NCBI GenBank assembly: GCA_900769555.1
Contig: CAAGHA010000023.1
Span: 17,133 to 81,132 of the forward strand
DNA length: 64,000 nt
Reading direction: 5' to 3'
Source of the DNA: Bacteroidales bacterium
Lineage (GTDB): Bacteria > Bacteroidota > Bacteroidia > Bacteroidales > Paludibacteraceae
The notes under the pieces were generated by a model that was not told the origin of the DNA, searched no databases, and saw nothing but the letters and a program-made list of their open reading frames with translations. Both the position numbers and the translations under genes were made by a program. Within the stretch, counting starts at the first letter, position 1. Every line of letters starts with the position of its first letter. Shown piece by piece: positions 8,866 to 16,633 of this stretch.

Positions 8866-10914
8866 ATGGACTTTAAAAATTTCAAATACGACTCTTCTAA
8901 ATTTTCAATCGCAATAACAACTTTGTTATTTGTCTTTGCCGGCTTTTTAATTTTTCAAACTTACCCAAATATCAGTAAGTTTCAATATTCTTACGAGAAA
9001 GGTAGTCCTTGGCAATATGAAACAATGACTGCCCCGTTTGCTTTCGAAATTAGAAAATCGAAAAAAGAACTCCAAAGTGAAGAGGATAGCTTATTAAAAG
9101 AATTTCATAGTTTATATGATTTTAAAGAGAATATTGGAAAGGATAATATTAAAAAATTACAGGAAAAATTAGGTCCTTCCTCGGATGTTATCGCCGGAAT
9201 GTATAAAAAATACATTATTGAAGAGTTGGATCGTATTTATAGAACAGGTATTATTTCCACAGAGGCTACTGAACCTTCTTCTCAAAGCGGTGACAGTATT
9301 ATAATCATTCTAAAAGAGAATATTTCTAATGAGACTCCAATAAAAAAATTGTACACAACAAAGAGTGCTTATGAACAAATTATTCAAAATGCTCCTCAAT
9401 TTGTAGATCGAAACACTCTGAGAGATTATAACCTTAATAATTATCTGCAAGAAAATATCCTATACAACCAAACAAAAACTGAAAACTTAAAAAAGGAGAC
9501 TCTAAAGGCAATTTCTCTTACAAAGGGACGTATTCAAAGTGGTGAAAAAATTATTGACCACGGAGAAATTGTATCGACTAAAACTTACGATATATTAAAT
9601 TCTTTAAAGGAAGTAATTCAAGAGAATAGTCAGCAAAGAGATTCTAACTTAATTGCAATTGGTCAGATTTTAATTATCTGCTGCATTCTTTGTGCGTTTT
9701 TCTCATTTTTATTTTTATTTCGCGCAAAATTCACGCTCGAAATCAAGAATGTCGCATTTATGCTAGGTATGATTGTTTTGCTTTGTGTTGCTACGTCATG
9801 GATGGTTAATCACGAATTCTCTCCTTATATAATTCCTTACGCCATCCTACCTATCATGGTAACAACATTCTTTGATACGCGCACAGCTTTATTTTCTCAT
9901 CTAACTACTATATTATTGTGTTCGTATATTGTGCCTAATGAATTTGAATTCATCTCTATTCAAACTATTATTGGTATGATATCTATCAGCACTCTTAAAA
10001 ATATTTTCTTACGCTCTCAATTGGTAAAATCTGCTATTCTAATCTTTATCACTTATTGTACATTCTATCTTGGAAGCATTTTGGTCTATGATCAAAATGG
10101 TGAAATCGATTTAATCCCGATTTTGCATTTTGCAATCAATTGCTTATTATTGTTATTCGCATTTCCTCTTATTTATATTGTTGAAAAACTTTTTGGTTAT
10201 ATGTCGGATGTAACTCTTGTTGAATTAGCGAATACAAATAATGAACTTCTTCGAAAATTCTCAGAAGTTGCTCCTGGAAGTTTCCAACACTCCATGCAAG
10301 TTTCCAACCTTGCATCAGAGGCAGCATTAAGTATCGGCGCAAATCCAATGTTGGTTCGTGCCGGCGCATTGTACCACGATATCGGAAAAATGAACAATCC
10401 GGCTTTCTTTACAGAAAATCAATCAAGCATAAATCCTCATACCGAATTAAACGATGAGGAAAAAAGTGCTCAAATCATAATTAAGCACGTTACTGACGGA
10501 GTAGCTATCGCCAAGAAAAATGGTCTTCCTGAGAAAATTCAAGACTTCATTCGTACGCATCATGGAAATGGGAAAACCAAGTATTTTTATTATACATTAA
10601 AGAATAAATATCCGGATAAAGTTATTGACGATTCTAAATTCACCTATCCCGGTCCTCGTCCTTTCAGCAAAGAAACTGCAATTTTAGTTATGTGCGATTC
10701 GGTAGAAGCTGCTTCAAGGAGCTTGCAAGATTATACGGATCAAAGCATTAATGATCTCGTTGAAAATATCATCAATAGCCAAATCCAAGAAGGTACTTTT
10801 GAAGATGCTCCTATCACACTCAAACAAATTAGCACAATTAAATCTGTGCTTAAAGAGAAGTTAAAAACAATTTATCATACTCGTATTATCTATCCAGAAC
10901 TAAATAACAAATAA
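8866..10914 (+). CDS. Membrane HD-domain phosphohydrolase (PgpH/7TM-HD type)
   Basis: This 682-residue protein has one N-terminal membrane helix (about 14-31), an external domain to about residue 260, a block of seven or so hydrophobic helices (about 263-445) and a cytoplasmic HD domain. The layout is that of the 7TM-HD receptor family, whose members PgpH in Listeria and Bacillus hydrolyse cyclic di-AMP. The metal-binding signature is visible: His at 475 (HSMQVSNLA), the HDIGK motif near 504 and a THHG motif near 563. By family it probably degrades cyclic di-AMP and so affects wall and osmotic control; the substrate is inferred. It is transcribed alone, divergently from rpsL. Confidence 0.88.
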   Translation: MDFKNFKYDSSKFSIAITTLLFVFAGFLIFQTYPNISKFQYSYEKGSPWQYETMTAPFAFEIRKSKKELQSEEDSLLKEFHSLYDFKENIGKDNIKKLQEKLGPSSDVIAGMYKKYIIEELDRIYRTGIISTEATEPSSQSGDSIIIILKENISNETPIKKLYTTKSAYEQIIQNAPQFVDRNTLRDYNLNNYLQENILYNQTKTENLKKETLKAISLTKGRIQSGEKIIDHGEIVSTKTYDILNSLKEVIQENSQQRDSNLIAIGQILIICCILCAFFSFLFLFRAKFTLEIKNVAFMLGMIVLLCVATSWMVNHEFSPYIIPYAILPIMVTTFFDTRTALFSHLTTILLCSYIVPNEFEFISIQTIIGMISISTLKNIFLRSQLVKSAILIFITYCTFYLGSILVYDQNGEIDLIPILHFAINCLLLLFAFPLIYIVEKLFGYMSDVTLVELANTNNELLRKFSEVAPGSFQHSMQVSNLASEAALSIGANPMLVRAGALYHDIGKMNNPAFFTENQSSINPHTELNDEEKSAQIIIKHVTDGVAIAKKNGLPEKIQDFIRTHHGNGKTKYFYYTLKNKYPDKVIDDSKFTYPGPRPFSKETAILVMCDSVEAASRSLQDYTDQSINDLVENIINSQIQEGTFEDAPITLKQISTIKSVLKEKLKTIYHTRIIYPELNNK

Positions 10915-10940
10915 CGTAAGCTTACAATCAAGCTTACGTT
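10913..10940 (+). terminator. Hairpin directly after the HD-protein gene
   Basis: AACGTAAGCTT and AAGCTTACGTT form a perfect 11-base stem around a six-base loop, beginning inside the stop codon. No run of T follows, so it may be a mRNA 3'-end stabiliser rather than a classical terminator. A dispersed inverted-repeat element starts three bases later. Confidence 0.45.
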
Positions 10941-10942
10941 AT

Positions 10943-11130
10943 AGGCAACTTCTATAAATTACGATCTTAGTTTTATACTTAATAATCTTATTTCTGATGC
11001 TTTTGAATTCATCTTATTTATCTTGCGTCTATTCATTCTGTTACGATGCTCGCATCGCTCCTTTTTAATAGAAACAACCTAAACAAAATGCTTTTCAAAA
11101 TCATCTCGACCTAGTTTATAGAACTTACCT
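10943..11130 (-). repeat. Dispersed inverted-repeat element, full copy A
   Basis: A 188-base copy of the family, reversed relative to the copies at 32955 and 49360. The ends AGGCAACTTCTATAAATTA and TAGTTTATAGAACTTACCT are inverted versions of each other with few mismatches. A central palindrome, CGATGCTCGCATCG, is present near 11052. It fills the gap between two convergent genes and has no coding capacity. Confidence 0.8.
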
Positions 11131-11180
11131 ATAAAGATATGCTATTAACGCAACTAGTAATTATTGATGGATAAAACTTT

Positions 11181-12746
11181 TTATTCTACTGTGGAACCCA
11201 CTAAAACAGATGCTCCGGTTTGTGCATCAACTTCGTCTTCTGTCACCTCGCCTTTATAAACTGCATCAACTACATTTCCTTCCTCGACTAAGGTATAGAA
11301 ATCAACCGGATCTAGATCTGCTGCCGTCGGTGAAAATTCTACCATATTGTAGTTCTTCAAACGATGTAAATCCCAATCCGGCTCATTGTGAGGTAAATGA
11401 AATGGTTTGGAAACTTTTCCATCTTCTGAAAAATGAGAAATAAATACTCTCGCATGGTTTCCATTTTCTCTTCTTGATGAAACTAAAATCCACCTTCCAT
11501 TGGTACTCCAGTCATGATACCCCTCCGGCTGATCACTGTTTAGAGGATCTATCGGTAACAACTCTTTTGTTCTCAAATCCATTAATACTAGATCTGAACT
11601 ATCTTGTGTATAGGAGTGTGAACTATTATCCATCAACGCAAATAGTAGGTAGTTCCCATCCGGAGAAATTCTAGGCTGAGTAGCACTTTTACTTTGCTTG
11701 GACGCGCAATAAACCATCTCTATATTTTCCCAAATCGATTTTTCTCGATTGTAATGTATTCTTTTTATATCATATTTTAATCTAAAATTAGTTGACGGAA
11801 CTTTGTTATCAGAGATTGAATCGGATGAGGCATAATAAATGGTTTCTCCATCCGGTGACCAATATGGATAGGTGTCTATTGTTGTTGAATCTTTGACAAT
11901 ATAACTAATTTCATTTTTAGCCACATCATATAATACAAGGTCTGAGGCTTCGTTGTATGGATGAATTTTTCGTTTCCCAACAGACAAAAAATATTGCTTA
12001 ACAATTGTTGATGAAAAGGCTATCATCGGTTGTGTTGGATGCCATGCAGGATACACAGTTCCTTTGGAAACTCCTTTCACTTTTGTATTAATAATACGAG
12101 TTTCTCCTTGGTAGTTAACAATCAAACCGCCTCCTTTTCCCCTATAAAAAAACATTGTATTACCACTTCCGTTTTTTTGTGTCGAATGGCAATTCAGACA
12201 AGTCTGACCGGAAAAATATGTGCTATTGAGTGGTCTTTCATTATTTATAATGGTCTCCTCTTCACCGGTTTCTAAATCAAATTGCACTAATGAGACATGA
12301 CCTGTAGGTCTATAGGCCGGTTCTATTAAACGATATGTAATATATTTATCAATGGAATCTGATGCAACTTTTATAAAAAAAGGTGCATACCGCTTCCATT
12401 GCTTATCTTTTTGATAAATTTCCAACACCATCGAGTCGCCTACCGTCTCGTTCAAAATATCTCTCCATTCATCTTCTGAAAAGAATATTTTACCATCTCC
12501 ATCCGCCTTGAATCCCCGCACTTCTCCTCTCGGTGTTTTAAGTGTTACGACACATTCTCCTATAATTTCTTTTACCATAAAATTCAAAGGTGCAACATTA
12601 CACGGAACTGTAACATTTTTATAGTCCGGATAGATTTCAAGTTGCTCATCTCCTAAATCTTTGTATTCCTGAGGAATATCCACAGAACAAGAGAAAAATA
12701 AAAACGACAGTAAAAATAAGGCTATTTTAAAAATATCTGACTTCAT
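11181..12746 (-). CDS. Lipoprotein with beta-propeller repeats and a CxxCH heme motif
   Basis: A 521-residue predicted lipoprotein with lipobox FLFFSC at Cys20. The middle and C-terminal part contains TolB/PD40-like propeller strands (for example YPAWHPTQPMIAFSS, YPYWSPDGETIYYAS, PRISPDGNYLLFA). A CLNCH motif at residues 183-187 fits a covalent c-type heme site. It is the last gene of a unit that starts at the DEAD-box helicase and follows the membrane protein by 16 bases. The biological role is not known to me; surface or periplasmic redox-linked binding is only a guess. The propeller assignment rests on repeat patterns, not on a search. Confidence 0.7.
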   Translation of the reverse strand: MKSDIFKIALFLLSFLFFSCSVDIPQEYKDLGDEQLEIYPDYKNVTVPCNVAPLNFMVKEIIGECVVTLKTPRGEVRGFKADGDGKIFFSEDEWRDILNETVGDSMVLEIYQKDKQWKRYAPFFIKVASDSIDKYITYRLIEPAYRPTGHVSLVQFDLETGEEETIINNERPLNSTYFSGQTCLNCHSTQKNGSGNTMFFYRGKGGGLIVNYQGETRIINTKVKGVSKGTVYPAWHPTQPMIAFSSTIVKQYFLSVGKRKIHPYNEASDLVLYDVAKNEISYIVKDSTTIDTYPYWSPDGETIYYASSDSISDNKVPSTNFRLKYDIKRIHYNREKSIWENIEMVYCASKQSKSATQPRISPDGNYLLFALMDNSSHSYTQDSSDLVLMDLRTKELLPIDPLNSDQPEGYHDWSTNGRWILVSSRRENGNHARVFISHFSEDGKVSKPFHLPHNEPDWDLHRLKNYNMVEFSPTAADLDPVDFYTLVEEGNVVDAVYKGEVTEDEVDAQTGASVLVGSTVE

Positions 12747-12762
12747 ATTTAGCTATTTTAAT

Positions 12763-14568
12763 TTAATAAAAGACATAATAATAACAGTAGGTTCCCTTAT
12801 ATTTCGACATAATTTTCATGGCATCTTCTTTTTTCTTATTTCTACAAAATGTATTTAAATCTTTAAAAAAAGAATCAACCCTAATCGCCACATTTCTATC
12901 TACTGCAAAACGTTGTAAAATAGATGGGTTTTCTTTGTGATGCAAAACTCCTATTACCAATGCTTCTTGCATACATGTTGGCAATTGGTTAGCTCGGATA
13001 TTTTTCAAATCTTTCAAGAATACCTTCACTTTTTTTTCATACAATCCTGACAACAATCTATACTCGATTGTTTGCATGGGAACTTGTTGTGTCATTAAAT
13101 ATTGCTCTACTGCCGAAGCATTTACATTTATTAAATCAACACTTATAGGTATCATATTAACTATTGATTGTAATGTCGGATTCTCTTTAAAGAACAATTC
13201 GCGATTGTTCAAATATTTTTTATGCTTTTCTGCCCAACTTTTATAAATCAAACTATTTTCTAATTGCAATAGAAAGCGTTCTGCCAACAAAGGTTCGTCA
13301 TTCATCAACGCATAAATAGCCATATACTTCAAACGTTTATTGGTTTGTTTTACCTGCATATACATTTCTGAACAGAAGAGATAGTGAGTGTTTAATAATG
13401 AAGCATGAAAAAACATATCTTCATAATATATCGGTTCTTCTGATAAGAATTGTCCATCTGATTCTTTTAAAGGGAAATTAAAATTAAATAGTTCTTGGGG
13501 TAATTTATTTAGCCTTGCCAATGCTATAATTCTGTAAACATTTATCGTTTTAGTGGGTTGCTCAACCTCTGATACTACATTTAACATCTCTTCCCATTTC
13601 TCTTCTCCACAAAGTTGTATTAACTTCATTTCAGATCTAAAATTCTCATCTTTGTAAGAAAATCCATATACAAGCATAAGCATACCCACCCACAAAATGG
13701 AATAAATTACTACATCTCGTAAAGCAAATATATTCTTGCCACTTTTTTTACCTAAATAGAAGAATAGAACAGGCATCAAAACAATTAAAATCCACGTCGT
13801 GTATAACAAACTTCTTAACTGTGTAAACAAGTCGAAAGGTGATGGTGACAACAATGTAATCAGATATTTTTCTGCATACAAATATCGTCCTAAAAACAGC
13901 AATAAAATAAGTGCTACTACTAAAACCACCAAATGATAACTCCAACGGGGACTCTTTTTTACGAATGAATCTACAATAACAATCGCAAAAAAGAGAATTG
14001 CATATATTCCAAAAAACGGAATGGATAGTAATACTGAGATTTGCAAAATTATTGAAGCCCAACAGGTATTAGCAAATAGCCTATACAACCCAAAGAGTCC
14101 TAACGTAAACAATGAACCTAACAATGCCACGCACGCAAAATCACAGTCCAAACGGGTATAAAGGGCATACCCGGCAGAGGTAAAATAGATGAGTAGCATT
14201 GACGGGACTAAATATGTTATCAACATCTTATACCCTTTTGCCTCGAAAAGTTTTTCTGTAAGGTATTGTATAGCAATCAATCCCAAAGCAATTAGTGATG
14301 CGCCTAACATAGGAATGTAACAACACTGATTCAAAAATTTCCCCAATAATATCAAAACTCCTGCAGTCTGATTTAAAATTGAATCTACGGCTTGTTCATT
14401 AAATATCAAATAGGAATTTTCTGCCATAAATTGTAGCTCATCTGCATTATAAATTCCTAAAAACAGAACCGTAAAAAGGAAAAATAATGCACGACTCAAT
14501 AGACCTATTCTTTGATTGGAGAAGGTTAATTCTTTGTTTTTATTTTTTACTTCTTTCATTTTTGTCAT
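12763..14568 (-). CDS. Polytopic membrane protein, DUF6057-like
   Basis: About 601 residues. The N-terminal half has roughly ten hydrophobic helices, such as GVLILLGKFL, MLGASLIALGLIAIQYL and YHLVVLVVALILLLFLG. The C-terminal half is soluble and helical, somewhat TPR-like. It resembles a Bacteroidales-specific family that I recall as DUF6057, found next to propeller lipoproteins. I prefer the ATG at 14566-14568 to the TTG ten codons upstream. It lies between the phosphatase and CxxCH lipoprotein genes, so a joint function at the envelope is likely, but the activity is unknown. Confidence 0.6.
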   Translation of the reverse strand: MTKMKEVKNKNKELTFSNQRIGLLSRALFFLFTVLFLGIYNADELQFMAENSYLIFNEQAVDSILNQTAGVLILLGKFLNQCCYIPMLGASLIALGLIAIQYLTEKLFEAKGYKMLITYLVPSMLLIYFTSAGYALYTRLDCDFACVALLGSLFTLGLFGLYRLFANTCWASIILQISVLLSIPFFGIYAILFFAIVIVDSFVKKSPRWSYHLVVLVVALILLLFLGRYLYAEKYLITLLSPSPFDLFTQLRSLLYTTWILIVLMPVLFFYLGKKSGKNIFALRDVVIYSILWVGMLMLVYGFSYKDENFRSEMKLIQLCGEEKWEEMLNVVSEVEQPTKTINVYRIIALARLNKLPQELFNFNFPLKESDGQFLSEEPIYYEDMFFHASLLNTHYLFCSEMYMQVKQTNKRLKYMAIYALMNDEPLLAERFLLQLENSLIYKSWAEKHKKYLNNRELFFKENPTLQSIVNMIPISVDLINVNASAVEQYLMTQQVPMQTIEYRLLSGLYEKKVKVFLKDLKNIRANQLPTCMQEALVIGVLHHKENPSILQRFAVDRNVAIRVDSFFKDLNTFCRNKKKEDAMKIMSKYKGTYCYYYVFY

Positions 14569-14604
14569 CGTTTTACTTTTTATCCGGCAAAATTTCAACT
14601 AATC

Positions 14605-15075
14605 TTATAAGTCTTTCCTTATGCTATCAAACAAACCTTTGCAACTATCTTCCAATATATCAATCACCCTATCAAATCCTTTTAATCCTCCATAATAAGG
14701 ATCCGGAACATAGGTTACATCAGAATCGTTTGAAAAGTCTGCCATTCTTTTAATCTTTTCTTTCTGCTCTTGTGTTACGGCTTTATCCATCAACGCATCG
14801 ACATTGGAGTCATCCATACCTATCAACCAATCAAATTTATCAAAGTCATCATATGTAACAGGGCGTGATATAGATGTAATCTGATAACCTCTGGCTGAAG
14901 CAATAGATCGCATCCGAGGATCAGCTTGCTCGCCTTGATGAACACTCAGAATACCGGCCGAATCGATGTAAAACCGATCCGAAACTCCGTATTCTTCCAC
15001 AATCGACTTCATAACTGCTTCTGCCGCAGCTGAACGACAGATATTTCCTAAACAGACAAACAATATTTTTATCAT
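14605..15075 (-). CDS. Low-molecular-weight protein tyrosine phosphatase
   Basis: A 156-residue cytoplasmic phosphatase. The catalytic loop CLGNICRS at residues 8-15 has the Cys-x5-Arg-Ser signature, and the general-acid aspartate is in VPDPYYGG near residue 125. Its ATG overlaps the helicase stop in an ATGA arrangement, which points to coupled translation. Family members dephosphorylate protein tyrosines, often on bacterial tyrosine kinases in polysaccharide export; no kinase gene is visible nearby, so the target is open. Confidence 0.93.
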   Translation of the reverse strand: MIKILFVCLGNICRSAAAEAVMKSIVEEYGVSDRFYIDSAGILSVHQGEQADPRMRSIASARGYQITSISRPVTYDDFDKFDWLIGMDDSNVDALMDKAVTQEQKEKIKRMADFSNDSDVTYVPDPYYGGLKGFDRVIDILEDSCKGLFDSIRKDL

Positions 15076-16418
15076 ACTTTCCCTTTATTATCGCCACCTC
15101 CTTTTTGAGGTCTATACGAAGGTCTTTTCTTATACTTCTTCTCGCCCGAAGTCCCGTTTTTATATTCTGAACGGACTTGCTTCTCCTGCCCCCCGATGTT
15201 TCGCTGCCCGGATCTTCGCTTATGATTTTTACCTCTCCATTTCTTACCTCCATTAGAAACATCCTTTGGAGCATATTCCGGAACCTCTCCCAACACATCA
15301 GGAACTTTTTGTTTTTCGATTTCTTTCCCTAAAAATTTCTCGATTCTAAAGAATTTATTCTGCTCTTCGTTAGAAATAAATGTTATTCCTTTTCCTGTTT
15401 TTTGAGCTCTGGCACTCCGACCGATTCGATGAATATAGTCTTCTACATCTGATGGAACATCAAAATTAATGACCATATCAATGTTTTCAATATCAATACC
15501 TCTCGAAACAATATCTGTAGCTACTAATATATTAATTTTCCCATTGCGAAATGCCAATAATGCCTCGTCTCGTCTTGCTTGTTCCAAATCTGAATGAATC
15601 TCTTCTGCCAATAAATTCATTCGTTTTAAACTTCTCGTAATATCTCTTACTTTTTGCTTCGAAGATGAAAAAACTATCACTTTGTCGGGAACTTTCTCTT
15701 CAAACAAGGTTTGTATCAATCCTAATTTCTGAGATTCAAAACAAACATACGCTCCTTGCTCAATTCCCTCGGCTGGCTTAGAGATAGCAATATCAACCGT
15801 AACCGGATTATTTAGTATTGTGTTTGCCAATGTTCTGATTTTAGGCGGCATCGTAGCTGAAAACATTATCGTTTGTCTTTGCTTAGGAAGTTGCTTTACA
15901 ATATGGATAATATCATCATAAAATCCCATATCTAACATTCGATCTGCCTCATCTAAAACAAAATAACTTACCTTTGAAAAATCTACATACCCTAAATTGA
16001 TATGAGAAATCAAACGTCCGGGGGTCGCAATCACAAAATCTGCTCCCAATTGCATCGCTTTTTTTTGTTGCTCCCACGCTCCTGCATCACTCCCTCCATA
16101 AACAGGAACGGATGTTATGGGTAAAAAATAAGAGAATCCTTCCAATTGCTGATCAATCTGTTGTGCCAACTCTCTCGTCGGAGCCATTATGATTGCATTG
16201 ACACTTTCTGAGCTATGCTCCTCCTTCAGCATTCTATTCAACAATGGCAACAAATAGGCAGCAGTCTTCCCTGTTCCGGTCTGTGCACATGCAATTATAT
16301 CTCTGCCATCTAAAATAAATGGAATGGATTTTTCTTGAATAGGTGTCATCTCCTGAAAGTTCATCGCTTCCAGTCCTTCCATTAAGTTCGACTCTAAATT
16401 CAGCTCTTCAAATTTCAT
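15072..16418 (-). CDS. DEAD-box ATP-dependent RNA helicase (RhlE-like)
   Basis: A 448-residue RNA helicase. The Q-motif region (MNFQEMTPIQEKSIP) is followed by AQTGTGKTAA (motif I), PTRELAQQ (Ia), DEAD (II, in VLDEADRMLDMGF), SATMP (III), VATDIVSRGIDI (V) and HRIGRSAR (VI). The last 70 or so residues are a basic, glycine-rich tail likely to bind RNA. It probably remodels RNA during ribosome assembly or decay. It leads a four-gene unit with the phosphatase, the membrane protein and the CxxCH lipoprotein. Confidence 0.93.
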   Translation of the reverse strand: MKFEELNLESNLMEGLEAMNFQEMTPIQEKSIPFILDGRDIIACAQTGTGKTAAYLLPLLNRMLKEEHSSESVNAIIMAPTRELAQQIDQQLEGFSYFLPITSVPVYGGSDAGAWEQQKKAMQLGADFVIATPGRLISHINLGYVDFSKVSYFVLDEADRMLDMGFYDDIIHIVKQLPKQRQTIMFSATMPPKIRTLANTILNNPVTVDIAISKPAEGIEQGAYVCFESQKLGLIQTLFEEKVPDKVIVFSSSKQKVRDITRSLKRMNLLAEEIHSDLEQARRDEALLAFRNGKINILVATDIVSRGIDIENIDMVINFDVPSDVEDYIHRIGRSARAQKTGKGITFISNEEQNKFFRIEKFLGKEIEKQKVPDVLGEVPEYAPKDVSNGGKKWRGKNHKRRSGQRNIGGQEKQVRSEYKNGTSGEKKYKKRPSYRPQKGGGDNKGKV

Positions 16419-16448
16419 CTTGTTTATCTTCTTTTGACGTAACTTCTA

Positions 16449-16456
16449 CAAAGATA
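16449..16456 (-). promoter_or_regulatory. Candidate -7 box for the helicase operon
   Basis: On the minus strand this reads TATCTTTG, a full match to the Bacteroidota TAnnTTTG box, 30 bases before the helicase ATG. No clear TTTG lies 19-21 bases further upstream, so the assignment rests on the -7 box alone. Confidence 0.45.
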
Positions 16457-16503
16457 AGTATTTATTGTTTTTCGCCTACTATTTTCTTTGTTAATAAGTT
16501 ATT

Positions 16504-16621
16504 AAAGTAACTTTTACTTGTTACAATTAATAAATGACAGCTTCTAAAATGAATTCTAAAACATTCGAAATAGATTTATTACGAATGAAAAACAAGAATC
16601 GTAATTTATAGAAGTTGACTT
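16504..16621. repeat. Dispersed inverted-repeat element, degenerate copy B
   Basis: About 118 bases. The right end CGTAATTTATAGAAGTTGACT (16600-16620) is well kept. The internal ATGAATTC and ATTCGAAA segments match other copies, but the left end (AAGTAACTTTTACTTGTTAC) is eroded. It lies between the 3' end of priA and the helicase promoter. Confidence 0.55.
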
Positions 16622-16633
16622 AATTGTTCATCC

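Noticed and set aside
10943..11130. Repeat copies as degenerate insertion-sequence remnants containing a transposase fragment
   Set aside because: No reading frame in any full copy keeps a transposase-like sequence, and copies are under 200 bp with conserved ends.
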